This document shows positions 43,852-53,430 of a stretch of DNA of 64,000 nucleotides, one piece after another. Each line of letters begins with the position of its first letter. Within the stretch, counting starts at the first letter, position 1. The stretch covers positions 682,001 through 746,000 of the forward strand of contig CAVTIC010000007.1 in assembly GCA_963734685.1 (NCBI GenBank). The letters run 5' to 3'. A model generated the notes under the pieces. That model was not told the DNA's origin, searched no databases, and saw only the letters and a list, made by a program, of their open reading frames with translations. Source of the stretch: JAOUEA01 sp963734685. Its GTDB lineage: Bacteria > Actinomycetota > UBA4738 > HRBIN12. The translations under genes were made by a program, and so were the position numbers.

Positions 43852-44556
43852 TCAATCCTGCTTCGGGGGTCTCGGCCACAGCTCGATACCCGGGCAGGCC
43901 TCGACGACGGCCCCACGGAACGTCGAGATCGCGGCGGGGTCGGCCAACACGCCTCCCGTGCTCACCTCGCGCACGCCTCTCGCCTCCCGCGCAACCTCCA
44001 TGGCTTTGGGAACGCCTTTCGCATCCGGCTCCAGCTCGATCGTGAGTTCGGCGGGGATCGCATCTTCCGAGATGTCCTGCGCCCAGGAAGCCCCTTCGGT
44101 CAACAGCTGCCACACGCGGAAGCCGTCTTCCTTGGAACGGTAGGTGACCGAGACGACCTCCGGACGGCCTTCGAACACATCCACGAGGTCGCTCACCGCC
44201 TTCCGTCCCAGCTGATCGATGAAGAACGCGCGGACCACCGCTCCCCGACCTACCGTTTCGGCGATCGCATCGCGAAGGGACGCGGTGGCATCGGCCAATC
44301 CATCCTCCCCGGCGACCCGGAGGTCCGCGACGTTCCGGTCGAGGTCGTCGACCATCGACGAAGCGCTCGAATCGCTCGGGCCCCTGATCCCCATCGCGGC
44401 CTCGACGGCCGGGGAAGCGTCGGAGCACAGCTCTGAGAGGACGGCTTCTCGATCGACGCTCGGCTTCGGGGAATCCGATCCCCCCGAGCCGACGGACACG
44501 CTGCATCCGGTGAGTAGCAGGACGGTCACGAGCGTCGCAGCGAGTCTTGGGTTCAA
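43852..44556 (-). CDS. Lipoprotein with an FtsX-extracellular-domain-like fold
   Basis: The 234-aa product has a signal peptide with lipobox LLTGC (Cys18), a Ser/Gly linker, a helical region, then a C-terminal part (AVVRAFFIDQLGRKAVSDLV, RPEVVSVTYRSKEDGF, then a second half ending VAREARGVREV). This pattern (outward hydrophobic start, P-x-V-x-x-V-x-Y-x-S-K-E, later short repeat) matches the extracellular domain of FtsX, which regulates peptidoglycan hydrolases. No FtsX permease part is present. The start is TTG 44556, forced by upstream in-frame stops. It is coupled to the membrane protein downstream. Confidence 0.65.
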   Translation of the reverse strand: MNPRLAATLVTVLLLTGCSVSVGSGGSDSPKPSVDREAVLSELCSDASPAVEAAMGIRGPSDSSASSMVDDLDRNVADLRVAGEDGLADATASLRDAIAETVGRGAVVRAFFIDQLGRKAVSDLVDVFEGRPEVVSVTYRSKEDGFRVWQLLTEGASWAQDISEDAIPAELTIELEPDAKGVPKAMEVAREARGVREVSTGGVLADPAAISTFRGAVVEACPGIELWPRPPKQD

Positions 44557-45307
44557 GGGACCAGCCTCAAGTCATCTCCCTCATGCAAGCCTTGAGGAGA
44601 GTATCGAGCCCCAGGTAAGGGGGGTTGAGTTCCCGCGACGTTCCCTGACCATCTTTGGTTCCTTCCGCGGTCCGCGACGACGCCCGCTGGTTGGCCGGTG
44701 TTGACGACCCATGAAGGAGAGAACAGATACCCGGATTTCGGCTGGGACACACTGCAACAGGCTTTGGGCTGACCGGGCCAGTCCTATGCTCGGAGGCGGC
44801 CGGTTTCCAGCTGCGGGGACCCCATCAGAGTCACAGATCGAGTTTCCGTGCGAGGTCCCCTGGGACCCTGGGAACCCGCGATACGGGGCACCCCGTGATA
44901 CAGGGCGGGAGGTTTGCACTTGTGCGGGCAGGACGCCAGCGCCCATCCCCCCGGGCGGGGTCCTCTTGTCGGTCCTCCCGGCAGGCGGGTGAGGTGCTGC
45001 GCCCTGCCCGACTAATGCGCAAGGATGGACCCCGCCTGCGGCGGGGGCATCCGCCATTCGCCGTAATAAGTGAGGCCCCGAGCCGAGGGTTCGCGACCGT
45101 CCACGCCTAAGGTCTTCGGGAAGCCACAGACTCCTGGTCCCGACCACCTTCGCCGGGGCGGGAAGTCGTCACGCTTGACGAGTTGCCTGACCCGGCGCGT
45201 CGAGAGGTGCCACATCCTCGAGATCATCCTCGAGATCTTTGAGACGCGCATTGGCCCTGCTCAACCAGGGCGAGGATCTCGCTTCGCGGGCCTGCCAACT
45301 CGCTGAT
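44557..45307. other. Long intergenic stretch, probably decayed DNA
   Basis: About 750 bp with no convincing gene. A 79-codon minus-strand ORF (45012-45251) contains STRRVRQLVKRDDFP, which resembles the helix-turn-helix of small excisionase-like proteins but lacks the rest. Hairpins occur at 44883-44896 and 45030-45046 (CCCCGCC/GGCGGGG). A 12-bp unit (ATCCTCGAGATC) is repeated twice at 45214-45237. Confidence 0.4.
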
Positions 45308-45778
45308 TCACGATGGGACGCGGTCAGCCCCTTGGCACCCCAGCTCGTACGCCTCGGTCACCCACGCGGCCAGCTCGTCGTCTACCTCGCTGGGCTCATG
45401 CACCTTGATGTAGTGACCGACCGGCGTCGGGCGGCCGTAGGTCTCGTGTCGGACGATCCGCGAGGAGTCGATCCACCGGGGCAGGATCAGCCCGACCCGA
45501 ATCGCGCGCTGCTGGAGGACGCAGCCCGCGAAGCGCATCCGGACCATGAAGGCGATCCGGGTCTTCACGGGCACGACCTCGATCCCCGGTCCCGTGGCAA
45601 GCACCAGTTGTTCGAGTCGCCGGTAGAGGTCGTGGATCGGCGGTGGGACGCGGGCGAGGTGTTCCTCGACCGAGACCTCGACGCAGGAGTGCCACATGTT
45701 CGCGCCGATGAACCGGCGACCGCACCGAGGGCAGGTCCGCAGCGGGCGCCGCGACCGCTCCGACCCCAGCTCCGCCAT
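45308..45778 (-). CDS. DUF5655-type protein
   Basis: The 156-aa product starts with a zinc-ribbon-like segment (TCPRCGRRFIGANMWHSC, Cys and His ligands), followed by a domain with HLARVPPPIHDLYRRLEQLV and GHYIKVHEPSEVDDELAAWV. This matches the DUF5655 group of uncharacterised proteins. No enzyme motif is visible. ATG 45778 is the only reasonable start. It lies 60 bp downstream of the RND gene on the same strand and may be read with it. Confidence 0.75.
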   Translation of the reverse strand: MAELGSERSRRPLRTCPRCGRRFIGANMWHSCVEVSVEEHLARVPPPIHDLYRRLEQLVLATGPGIEVVPVKTRIAFMVRMRFAGCVLQQRAIRVGLILPRWIDSSRIVRHETYGRPTPVGHYIKVHEPSEVDDELAAWVTEAYELGCQGADRVPS

Positions 45779-45838
45779 CCGTCAGCCTACCCTCGAACCG
45801 ACCGCGCGCCGCCCGGGAACCCCCGTTGCCGTCAGTGT

Positions 45839-48800
45839 TCATGCGGGCAGCGGGGGGAACTGGGTCGCACCGGGCTCGGCGAAGCGGCTCGACTTCCCGA
45901 AGCGCAGGTAGAGGGACGGGAGGACGAAGAGGTTGAGCAGGGTCGTCGTGATGAGCCCGCCGAGGATCACGATGCTCATCGGATACTCGATCTCTTGACC
46001 GGGCAGGTTGCCCGACAGCACGAGCGGGACGAGCGCGAGTCCCGTCGTCAGCGCCGTCATCAGGATCGGCGCGAGGCGTTCGCGCGAGCCGCGCGCCACG
46101 AGCTCGGGACCGAAGGTCATCCCTTCGTGATCCTCGAGGTGCTTGTAGTGGCTGACCATCATGATGCCGTTGCGAGCCACGATCCCCAGGACCGTGAAGA
46201 ACCCGACCAGCGAGCCGATCGAGATGATGCCGCCGCCGATGTAGTTCGCCGCGAGGACCCCACCCACCAGGGCCATCGGGAGCGTCACGAATGCGAGCGT
46301 CGCGAGTCGCCAACTCCCGAACGATGCGAGCAGGATCAGGAAGATCCCGATCACGGCGACGGCCGCGAACAGGAACAAGCGCGACTGGGCGGCTTGGCGT
46401 TCCGCGAACTCGCCCAACACTTCGGCGTGGACCCCGAGCGGGAACTCGACCGATTCGAGACGTTCCTGCAGCTCATTCACGGCCGAACCCAGGTCGCGAC
46501 CCTCCACGTTGGCGCCGACGGTGATCGTCCGTGAGAAGGACTCACGCTGGATGGCGTTCGGAGTGGGGACGAGGCTCACGTCGGCCACATCCTGCAGTTG
46601 CGCGTATCCCCCGTCGGGCGTATCGATCAGCATCTCCTTCACGTCGTCCACACTGTTCCGCGACGCCGGCGTGCTGAACACGTGCACGTCGTAGGCCTTG
46701 CCGTCCCTGAAGATGTCGCCGACCTCTTCGCTCGCGAGCATGGTCGCCGCCGCCCGGCGCACGTCGCCCGGTTTCAACCCGTAGCGCTCGGCCCTGACGA
46801 GATCGACGTCGATCCGGATCTGGGGGATATCGGCTTGGAGCTCGACGTGCTGTTCGACCACGCCGTCGATGTCCCCGAGGATCTCGCCCACTTCGTCGGC
46901 CTTGGTACGCAGGGTCTCGAGATCGTCACCGAAGATGCGCACGACGATGGCGTCGCTGGATCCGGCGAGGACCTCGTCGATGCGCTCATTGAGGTAGGTC
47001 TCGCGATTCCGGAAGAGCCCCGGGTAGCCTTCGATGACCTCGTCGACTGCGGCCACGGTCTCGTCGAACGGTGCGTTCGGGTCGACGCTGATCCAGTTCT
47101 CGCCGAAGTTCACGCCGTTGATCTCTTCAGATAGGAACGCCTGCCCTATGTGGGAACCGAAGCTTTGGACGCCGGGGATCGCCGTGAACTCGCGGCTGGC
47201 CTGGGTGACGATGCGTCGCTCCTCCGCCACGGATGTACCTGGCGCAGAGATCCAGTGCATGAGGAAGTCCCGTTCCTGGAACGTGGGAAGCAGGGCTTGC
47301 CCCAGCAGGGGAACCGTGACCACGCCGGCCACCATCAGCGCGCTCACCGTTGCGTAGGCCGGCCTGGGGCTGCGGATGATGGGCGCCAGCAACCGGTCGT
47401 AGCCCCGCTGCAACCATCCGACGAGCGGTGACTCCCGGCGCTCGAGCGGTGCCTTCCGCAGCAGGATCATCGCCGTGGCCGGTGTGGAGATCAATGCGAC
47501 CAACGTGGAGACCGCCACCGCCAGGGCGTACCCGGCGGCGAGCGGGCGGAAGAACGAGCCGGTCAGGCCCTGCAGGAAGAAGATCGGCAGCAACGCCAAC
47601 GCCTCGATCATCGATGCATAGACCACCGCGCCGCGCACCTCGAGCGACGCATCGAAGATGATCTTCGCCGTCGTCGGGACGGACCGATCGTCGCTCACCT
47701 TCCGATGGATGCGCAGGCGTCGCACGATGTTCTCGCAGTCGACGATCGCGTCGTCGACGACGGCCCCCAGGGCGATCACGAACCCCGCCAGGATCATCGT
47801 GTTGATCGTGACCCCACGGAGGTGCAACACGAGCCCCGCCGCCGTCAGTGAGAGGGGGATCGTCACGGCGCTGATCAACGCGCTGCGCCAGTCGTACAGG
47901 AACACGATCAGCACGAGCATCATCAGGAGCACGCCCACGAGGAGCGAGTGGGAGAGGTTGTGGATGGCGTCGTCGACGAAGTTCCCTGCCCGGAAGACCT
48001 GCGTGTCGAACTCGATCCCGGGGAGGCCGGGTCGCATCTCGTCGAGCGCCGCCTCGACCCCCCTCGTGACCTCGAGCGTGTTCCCCCAGGGGAACTTCTC
48101 GACGACGAGCAGGAGGCCGGGACCGTTGTTGATCACGGCGTCCCCTCCCAGCGGCTGGTGATCGATCAGCAACTTGGCCACATCGCCGAGCACGATCGTC
48201 TCGCCGGCGCGCTCCTTGACGACCACCTTGGAGAGGTCATCGGGCGAGACGATCGGCAGGATGTGGCGGATGTAGAGCTCCTGACCGGGAGTCTCCATCG
48301 CTCCTCCGGTTCCGATGACCGCTCCATCCGAGTACCTGAGCAGACCCGCGTCGAGGGAGTCCGCCGTCGCCCTCATGACCTCGTCGAGCGACACGTGGAG
48401 CTGCCGGAGCTTCTTGGGGATGACCTGGACGTGCTGCTGCTGCAGCTGCTCGCCCCAGATCGCGACGTTGGCCACGCCGGGGACGCGGAGCAAGCGAGCC
48501 CGGACCTTCCAGTAGGCGGTAGTGGACATGTCGATCAACGACACGGAATCTGAGGTCATCCCGATGTGCATCACCCTGCGGGTGGCCGACACCGGAGGCA
48601 TCATCACCGGAGGGGCGGCCCAGGTCGGAAGGGTCGGCGTCACGATCCTCACGCGCTCCGAGACCAGCTGGCGCGCCTCGAGGAGGTCGGTTCCGGGCTC
48701 GAAGAGCAGCTGGATCGACGACAGGTCTGCCACCGACCTCGAGCGGATGGTGTCGAGGCCGGGGACCCCGTTCAGGGCTTCCTCGAGCGGGACGGTGACC

Positions 48801-48991
48801 AGGGACTCCACGTCGGTTGAAGAGAGCCCCAGGCTGATGGTCTGGATCTCCACCTGTGGTGGCGCGAATTCCGGGAACACGTCCAGCGGCGTGTTGCGCA
48901 GCTGCGTGAAGCCGTAGAGCATCATCCCGGCCGCCAACGCGACCACGATGAACCGCAGCTTGATGCTCGAGGCGACGATCCAGCGCATCAT
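45839..48991 (-). CDS. RND efflux permease, CusA/CzcA-like (second of a pair)
   Basis: The 1050-aa product has the full RND plan: an N-terminal span (residues 10-30), a large outer loop starting with LDVFPEFAPPQVEIQT, six spans with the proton-relay region VVDDAIVDCENIVRRL in TM4, a second loop, and six final spans. The DVFPEF and VPGVANVAIWG elements are typical of heavy-metal/CusA-type pumps, though substrates of monoderm versions are unknown. ATG 48991 is 22 bp after the adaptor-like gene. It is homologous along its length to the other RND gene at 49.5-52.6 kb. Confidence 0.92.
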   Translation of the reverse strand: MMRWIVASSIKLRFIVVALAAGMMLYGFTQLRNTPLDVFPEFAPPQVEIQTISLGLSSTDVESLVTVPLEEALNGVPGLDTIRSRSVADLSSIQLLFEPGTDLLEARQLVSERVRIVTPTLPTWAAPPVMMPPVSATRRVMHIGMTSDSVSLIDMSTTAYWKVRARLLRVPGVANVAIWGEQLQQQHVQVIPKKLRQLHVSLDEVMRATADSLDAGLLRYSDGAVIGTGGAMETPGQELYIRHILPIVSPDDLSKVVVKERAGETIVLGDVAKLLIDHQPLGGDAVINNGPGLLLVVEKFPWGNTLEVTRGVEAALDEMRPGLPGIEFDTQVFRAGNFVDDAIHNLSHSLLVGVLLMMLVLIVFLYDWRSALISAVTIPLSLTAAGLVLHLRGVTINTMILAGFVIALGAVVDDAIVDCENIVRRLRIHRKVSDDRSVPTTAKIIFDASLEVRGAVVYASMIEALALLPIFFLQGLTGSFFRPLAAGYALAVAVSTLVALISTPATAMILLRKAPLERRESPLVGWLQRGYDRLLAPIIRSPRPAYATVSALMVAGVVTVPLLGQALLPTFQERDFLMHWISAPGTSVAEERRIVTQASREFTAIPGVQSFGSHIGQAFLSEEINGVNFGENWISVDPNAPFDETVAAVDEVIEGYPGLFRNRETYLNERIDEVLAGSSDAIVVRIFGDDLETLRTKADEVGEILGDIDGVVEQHVELQADIPQIRIDVDLVRAERYGLKPGDVRRAAATMLASEEVGDIFRDGKAYDVHVFSTPASRNSVDDVKEMLIDTPDGGYAQLQDVADVSLVPTPNAIQRESFSRTITVGANVEGRDLGSAVNELQERLESVEFPLGVHAEVLGEFAERQAAQSRLFLFAAVAVIGIFLILLASFGSWRLATLAFVTLPMALVGGVLAANYIGGGIISIGSLVGFFTVLGIVARNGIMMVSHYKHLEDHEGMTFGPELVARGSRERLAPILMTALTTGLALVPLVLSGNLPGQEIEYPMSIVILGGLITTTLLNLFVLPSLYLRFGKSSRFAEPGATQFPPLPA

Positions 48992-49013
48992 GGCCGAAGC
49001 GATCCTTTCGTGG

Positions 49014-49445
49014 TCACTCTTCGACTTCGGTCTCGGTCCCGTACAACTCCGACGCGCCCTGGGTCACGACCTCCATGCCCCGGGGTGGACCGTCCGACAG
49101 GAAGGCTCGATCTCCGCTGATGTGGTCCACGACGATCGGCACGCGCACGAAGGTCAGCGGCTCGGGGTTCGTGTAGGTCCAGGTGTCACCGGTCGCCGTG
49201 TAGAACACCGCCGCATACGGGATCATCGTGGCGGACCCGGCGGCGAGAACCGGATCCGCCTGGATGTCCACGCGCTCGGCCGCCTCCGCGGTCAGCGTGA
49301 TGCGCGACACGTCCGTTCCATCGATCGGTTCCAGCGTGGCCGGCTCGTTCAGCGCCTCCTCCTCCTCCGGGACGGCTGAACATGCCGACAACAGGAGACC
49401 GGAGAGGACCAGGAGCCCTGCGATCCATCGACGTCCGTGCGGCAT
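49014..49445 (-). CDS. Mini-adaptor lipoprotein of the RND pumps
   Basis: The 143-aa product has a signal peptide with lipobox LLSAC (Cys22) and an acidic linker. Its two small beta blocks, ITLTAEAAERVDIQADPV and MIPYAAVFYTATGDTWTYTN leading to GMEVVTQGASELYGTETEVE, correspond to the beta-barrel and membrane-proximal parts of RND membrane-fusion proteins. The lipoyl domain and helical hairpin that would contact an outer-membrane channel are absent. AGGAGGAG precedes the ATG. It lies between the two RND genes with gaps of 12 and 22 bp. Confidence 0.75.
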   Translation of the reverse strand: MPHGRRWIAGLLVLSGLLLSACSAVPEEEEALNEPATLEPIDGTDVSRITLTAEAAERVDIQADPVLAAGSATMIPYAAVFYTATGDTWTYTNPEPLTFVRVPIVVDHISGDRAFLSDGPPRGMEVVTQGASELYGTETEVEE

Positions 49446-49457
49446 CTCGTTCTCCTC

Positions 49458-52400
49458 CTATGAACTCGTCAGCTGGGATCCCTCGACCTCGGTGAGGTCG
49501 ACCGTCGGTTCGGAGAACACCGAGGAGAGGTCGGGTTCCGCGCGTGCCCCGTAACGCTGGTAGAGGGCGGGGACGATGAAGAGCGTGAGCAGCGTGGTCG
49601 AGACCAGCCCGCCGAGGACCACGACGGCCATCGGTTGCACGATCTCGAGACCGGCGATCCGGCCCGTGATCGCCAGCGGTGCGAACATGAGCGCCGTCGT
49701 GACGACCGAGGTCAGGACCGGCGTGAACCGTTCGCCGGCACCACGAACCACGAGCTCTCCGCCGAAGGCCTGACCCTCGTGCCGCTCGAGATGCTGAGCA
49801 TGCCGGATCTGCATGACGGCCTGGCGGGCGGCGAGCCCGAAGATCGCGAGGAACCCGGCGACAGATCCGATCGAGACGGCCCTGCCGTCGATCAGCACGG
49901 CGACCGCACCACCGGCGAGGCTGAGGGGCAGCATCAGGAAGACGAGCGCCGCCAGGCGCCAGTTGCCGATGGATGCCTGCACCAGCAGGAGGACGGCGAG
50001 CGCTGCGGCGATCGCGAAGCCCAGCGCCTCCCGATCCGCGGCCCTGCCTGCCGCGTAGTCCCCGACGAGGGCCGCGTGATATTCCATCGGGAACTCGACC
50101 TGGCGCAATCCCTGCTGCACGTCGTCGGTGATGGCTCCGAGATCGCGACCCGACACCGCGGCGGTGACATCGATGCTCCGGGAGACGTCGACGTGTCGGA
50201 TGACGGTGGGGGAGGACCCGATCCTGACGTCGGCGACGTCGCCCAACCGCACTTGCCGACCCGAGGGCGTGTCGATCGCGAGGTCTTGGACGCTGGACAG
50301 ATCGTGTCGGACCTCCGCCGTTCCCCACACCACGACGTCGAACACCTTCTGGTCGTCGAAGAGGCTCCCGACCTGGATGCCCGACAGCAGCGTCGCCGCC
50401 GCTCGCCGAACGTCGCCCGGCACGATCTCGTACCGCTCGGCCGCGTCCAGGTCGACCTCGATCTCGAGCGTCGGCTCCTCGGACTCCGAGGCGACCTGCG
50501 GATCCTCGATCCCGTCGATCCCCGAGAGGACCTGCTTCACCTCTTCAGCCTTCGTGCGGAGGATCCCCAGGTCCTGCCCGAAGATCCGCACCGTGATGGG
50601 GTCATTCGATCCCCCCAGGACCCGGTCGATCCGTGCGGAGGGGTACGTCACCACGTCGCGGTTGAGCCCGGTGTAGCCGTGGACGACGTCATCGATCGAG
50701 GCTCTGGTCGCGTCGTAGTCGGCCTCAGGGTCGACGGTGACCCACAGCTCGCTCGCCTCGGTGCCGACGACCTGGTCCGACAGGAGCGCTCGACCCGCGT
50801 GTCCGCCCACGTCGAGCACCCCGGGGATGGTGCGGATCTCGTCGCTCATGAGTGCCGTGATCCGGTCCATCTCGGGGAGGGAGGTACCTGGTGGTGCGCT
50901 GAGTCGGACCAGCAGATTCGTGTCCTTGAACTCGGGGGTGAACGACCGCTCGAGGAACGGCACCGCGAGGAGACCGATCAGGAGGATCACGCCCGCCAGG
51001 ACGAACGCCGGACGGGCCGAGGCGAGCACCCGCGAGACCCCGCGCTGGTACCTGGGCCGCAGCCAGCGAACGATCGGAGATTCGCGGACGTCGGTCGGCG
51101 CCGTGGCGAGCAGCGTCAGGCCGAGCGCCGGCGTCACCACGAGGGCGACCACCATCGAGCACACCACGGCCACGGCATAGGCCACGGCGATCGAAGGGAA
51201 GAACGCGCCGAATGCACCCCGCGTGAAGAAGACCGGTACGAGCACGACGAGGGAGATCAACAGGGCGTACAGACCGGCGCTGCGCATCTCGATGAACGCA
51301 TCGCGGACGATCAGCGCGGGGAGGCCCGGGCCACCCACGCCGCCCTCCGCGCGCCGCCCGCGTATGCGCCGCGCGACGTTCTCCGTGTCGCCGACCGCAT
51401 CATCGATCACGACGACCAGCGCCAGGATCAGCCCGGCCACGATCATGGAGTTGAACGTCGTATGGGTCCAGGTGAGCACGAGCACCGCGGCCAGCAGCGA
51501 CGTCGCCATCGCGACGACGGCGATCAGCGCGGTCCTCCATGCGAAGAGGAACGCGCCGAGGGCAAGCAACAGGAGCAACGCACCGATGATCAGGGCGGTC
51601 GTGAGGTTGTTGCTCGACGACTCGATGTAGGTCCCGGGCCGTAAGAGCGACGTGTCGATGGTGATCCCCGAGAGCCCGGGGCGAAGGTCGTCGAGCGCAG
51701 ACTCGACCCCGCGCGTCACCTCCAGAGGATTCGCTCCGGGAAGTTTCTCGATGACGAGCAGGAGGCCTGGCCCATCCGAGAACACCGCGTCGCCGATGAG
51801 CGGTTGATGGTCCACGACGATGTCGGTCACGTCGCCCAGGCGCAGGGGCGTGCCCCCGGTGTCCTGGACGATCACTTTCGCGAGGTCGGCAGGCGAGGCG
51901 AACGGCACACCGTGCTGGATACCGAACCGCTGGTTCGGTGTCTCGATGATCCCTCCGGTCCCCGGCGTGGACGCCTCCACGAAGGTCAGGTTCGAGACGA
52001 ATTGTGCGTTCGCGCTCGTCTCGATGATCTGTTGCAGGGACACGTCGTGCGCGCGGAGCCGTGCGGGATCGACCAGCACTTGCAGTTGCCGCTCCCGCTG
52101 GCCCCACACTGAGACGTTGGCCACCCCTGGAACCCCCATCAAACGGGGCCTGATGTTCCAGCGAGCGAGCAGGGACATGTCGATCAAGGAAAGCTCGTCC
52201 GAAGTGAGCCCGACCAACATCACGCGGCTGGTCGACGAGACGGGCTGGAGCATCTGCGGAGGCTTCGAGACCTGCGGGAGCGCGTGGGCCTGCGTGAGGC
52301 GTTCCTCCACCACCTGGCGGGCGTCCAGGATGTCCGTACCCGGCTCGAAGACCATCTCGATCGAGGAGAGCCCGGGGATCGATGCCGACTTGATTGTGTG

Positions 52401-52640
52401 GAGGAACGCAACGCCGTTGAGCAGATCCTGTTCGAGCGGGACGGTGATCAGCTCCTCGACCTCCATCGCCGAGAGTCCGAGGGCTTCCGTCTGGACCTCG
52501 ACCGTCGGCGGCGAGAACTCCGGAAGGACGTCCTCGGACACGTCGCGGAGCTGCGCGATGCCCAGGGCTATCACCAGCGCTGCGAGGAAGAGCATGAACC
52601 CGCGCGCCTTGAGGCTCGATCCGATGATCCACCGCATCAT
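49458..52640 (-). CDS. RND efflux permease, CusA/CzcA-like (first of a pair)
   Basis: The 1060-aa product has the same plan as its partner: LPEFSPPTVEVQTEALGLS at the start of the first loop, VIDDAVGDTENVARRI in TM4, and a second loop with GRALLSDQVVGTEASELWV. The TM4 acidic pair is kept, so proton coupling is likely intact. It is the first structural gene after the two-component pair, whose regulator stop lies 127 bp upstream on the same strand. The two pumps may act as homo- or heterotrimers; no evidence distinguishes these. Confidence 0.92.
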   Translation of the reverse strand: MMRWIIGSSLKARGFMLFLAALVIALGIAQLRDVSEDVLPEFSPPTVEVQTEALGLSAMEVEELITVPLEQDLLNGVAFLHTIKSASIPGLSSIEMVFEPGTDILDARQVVEERLTQAHALPQVSKPPQMLQPVSSTSRVMLVGLTSDELSLIDMSLLARWNIRPRLMGVPGVANVSVWGQRERQLQVLVDPARLRAHDVSLQQIIETSANAQFVSNLTFVEASTPGTGGIIETPNQRFGIQHGVPFASPADLAKVIVQDTGGTPLRLGDVTDIVVDHQPLIGDAVFSDGPGLLLVIEKLPGANPLEVTRGVESALDDLRPGLSGITIDTSLLRPGTYIESSSNNLTTALIIGALLLLLALGAFLFAWRTALIAVVAMATSLLAAVLVLTWTHTTFNSMIVAGLILALVVVIDDAVGDTENVARRIRGRRAEGGVGGPGLPALIVRDAFIEMRSAGLYALLISLVVLVPVFFTRGAFGAFFPSIAVAYAVAVVCSMVVALVVTPALGLTLLATAPTDVRESPIVRWLRPRYQRGVSRVLASARPAFVLAGVILLIGLLAVPFLERSFTPEFKDTNLLVRLSAPPGTSLPEMDRITALMSDEIRTIPGVLDVGGHAGRALLSDQVVGTEASELWVTVDPEADYDATRASIDDVVHGYTGLNRDVVTYPSARIDRVLGGSNDPITVRIFGQDLGILRTKAEEVKQVLSGIDGIEDPQVASESEEPTLEIEVDLDAAERYEIVPGDVRRAAATLLSGIQVGSLFDDQKVFDVVVWGTAEVRHDLSSVQDLAIDTPSGRQVRLGDVADVRIGSSPTVIRHVDVSRSIDVTAAVSGRDLGAITDDVQQGLRQVEFPMEYHAALVGDYAAGRAADREALGFAIAAALAVLLLVQASIGNWRLAALVFLMLPLSLAGGAVAVLIDGRAVSIGSVAGFLAIFGLAARQAVMQIRHAQHLERHEGQAFGGELVVRGAGERFTPVLTSVVTTALMFAPLAITGRIAGLEIVQPMAVVVLGGLVSTTLLTLFIVPALYQRYGARAEPDLSSVFSEPTVDLTEVEGSQLTSS

Positions 52641-52767
52641 GGTGCGGAACCTCCCTCAACGATCGTTCGTGCCGCACACTAGGAACGGCGGAGGAGTTGG
52701 TCATCGTCGCGCGGGACGAACCCTCCTCGTCGCTGGAGACGACGGGTCCGCCCGAAGCGCTGCCCGC

Positions 52768-53430
52768 TCACCGAGGCGTTGGTCTGACCAGACCGGTGCT
52801 GTACGCGAAGACGACGGCCTGCACGCGGTCGCGGAGCCCGAGCTTCTCGAAGATGTGCCGAACGTGGGTGCGCACGGTGGTGTCCGCGACGAAGAGTTCA
52901 GCCGCGATCTCGCTGTTCGAACGCCCACGCCCGATCAGCGTGAGGACCGTGAGCTCCGTCGGTGTGAGTGTCTCGAGCTCGTGCGCCTGCTCGGGGCTCG
53001 GCGGGCGAGGCGCGACGAACGTTTCCAGCAGGCGGCGGGTCACCGAGGGGGCGAGAAGCGTGTCACCGTCGGCGACCACCCGGATCGCGTGGACGAGCTC
53101 ATCCGCGCGGATGTCCTTGAGCAGGAAGCCGCTCGCGCCCGCCCGGAGCGCCTCGAGCACGTACTCGTCGATGTCGAAGGTCGTGAGGATCAGGATCTTG
53201 GTGGTGTCGTCCTCGGCCACCAGGATCCGGGTGGCCTCCACGCCGTCGAGCTCCGGCATCCGGATGTCCATCAGGATGACGTCGGGGCGAAGAAGGCGTG
53301 CCTGCTCGATGGCCCCGCGTCCGTCGGCCGCTTCGCCGACGACCTCGATGTCGTCTTCCGAGCGCAGGGTCATCGCGAACGCGGACCGCATGAGCGGTTG
53401 GTCGTCGGCGATCAGGACGCGGATCGTCAC
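52768..53430 (-). CDS. NarL/FixJ-family response regulator
   Basis: The 220-aa product has a receiver domain with phosphoacceptor Asp55 (VILMDIRMPELDG) and acidic residues IADD at 7-10. The LuxR-type HTH follows at about residues 150-210 (LTPTELTVLTLIGRGRSNSE, then VRTHVRHIFEKLGL). The start is GTG 53430, overlapping the kinase stop. It probably controls the RND genes downstream. The target site is not visible. Confidence 0.94.
   Translation of the reverse strand: MTIRVLIADDQPLMRSAFAMTLRSEDDIEVVGEAADGRGAIEQARLLRPDVILMDIRMPELDGVEATRILVAEDDTTKILILTTFDIDEYVLEALRAGASGFLLKDIRADELVHAIRVVADGDTLLAPSVTRRLLETFVAPRPPSPEQAHELETLTPTELTVLTLIGRGRSNSEIAAELFVADTTVRTHVRHIFEKLGLRDRVQAVVFAYSTGLVRPTPR

Noticed and set aside
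49635..51644. 669-codon plus-strand ORF across the first RND gene
   Set aside because: Highly charged Asp/Arg/His translation typical of an antisense shadow; the RND frame is complete and conserved.
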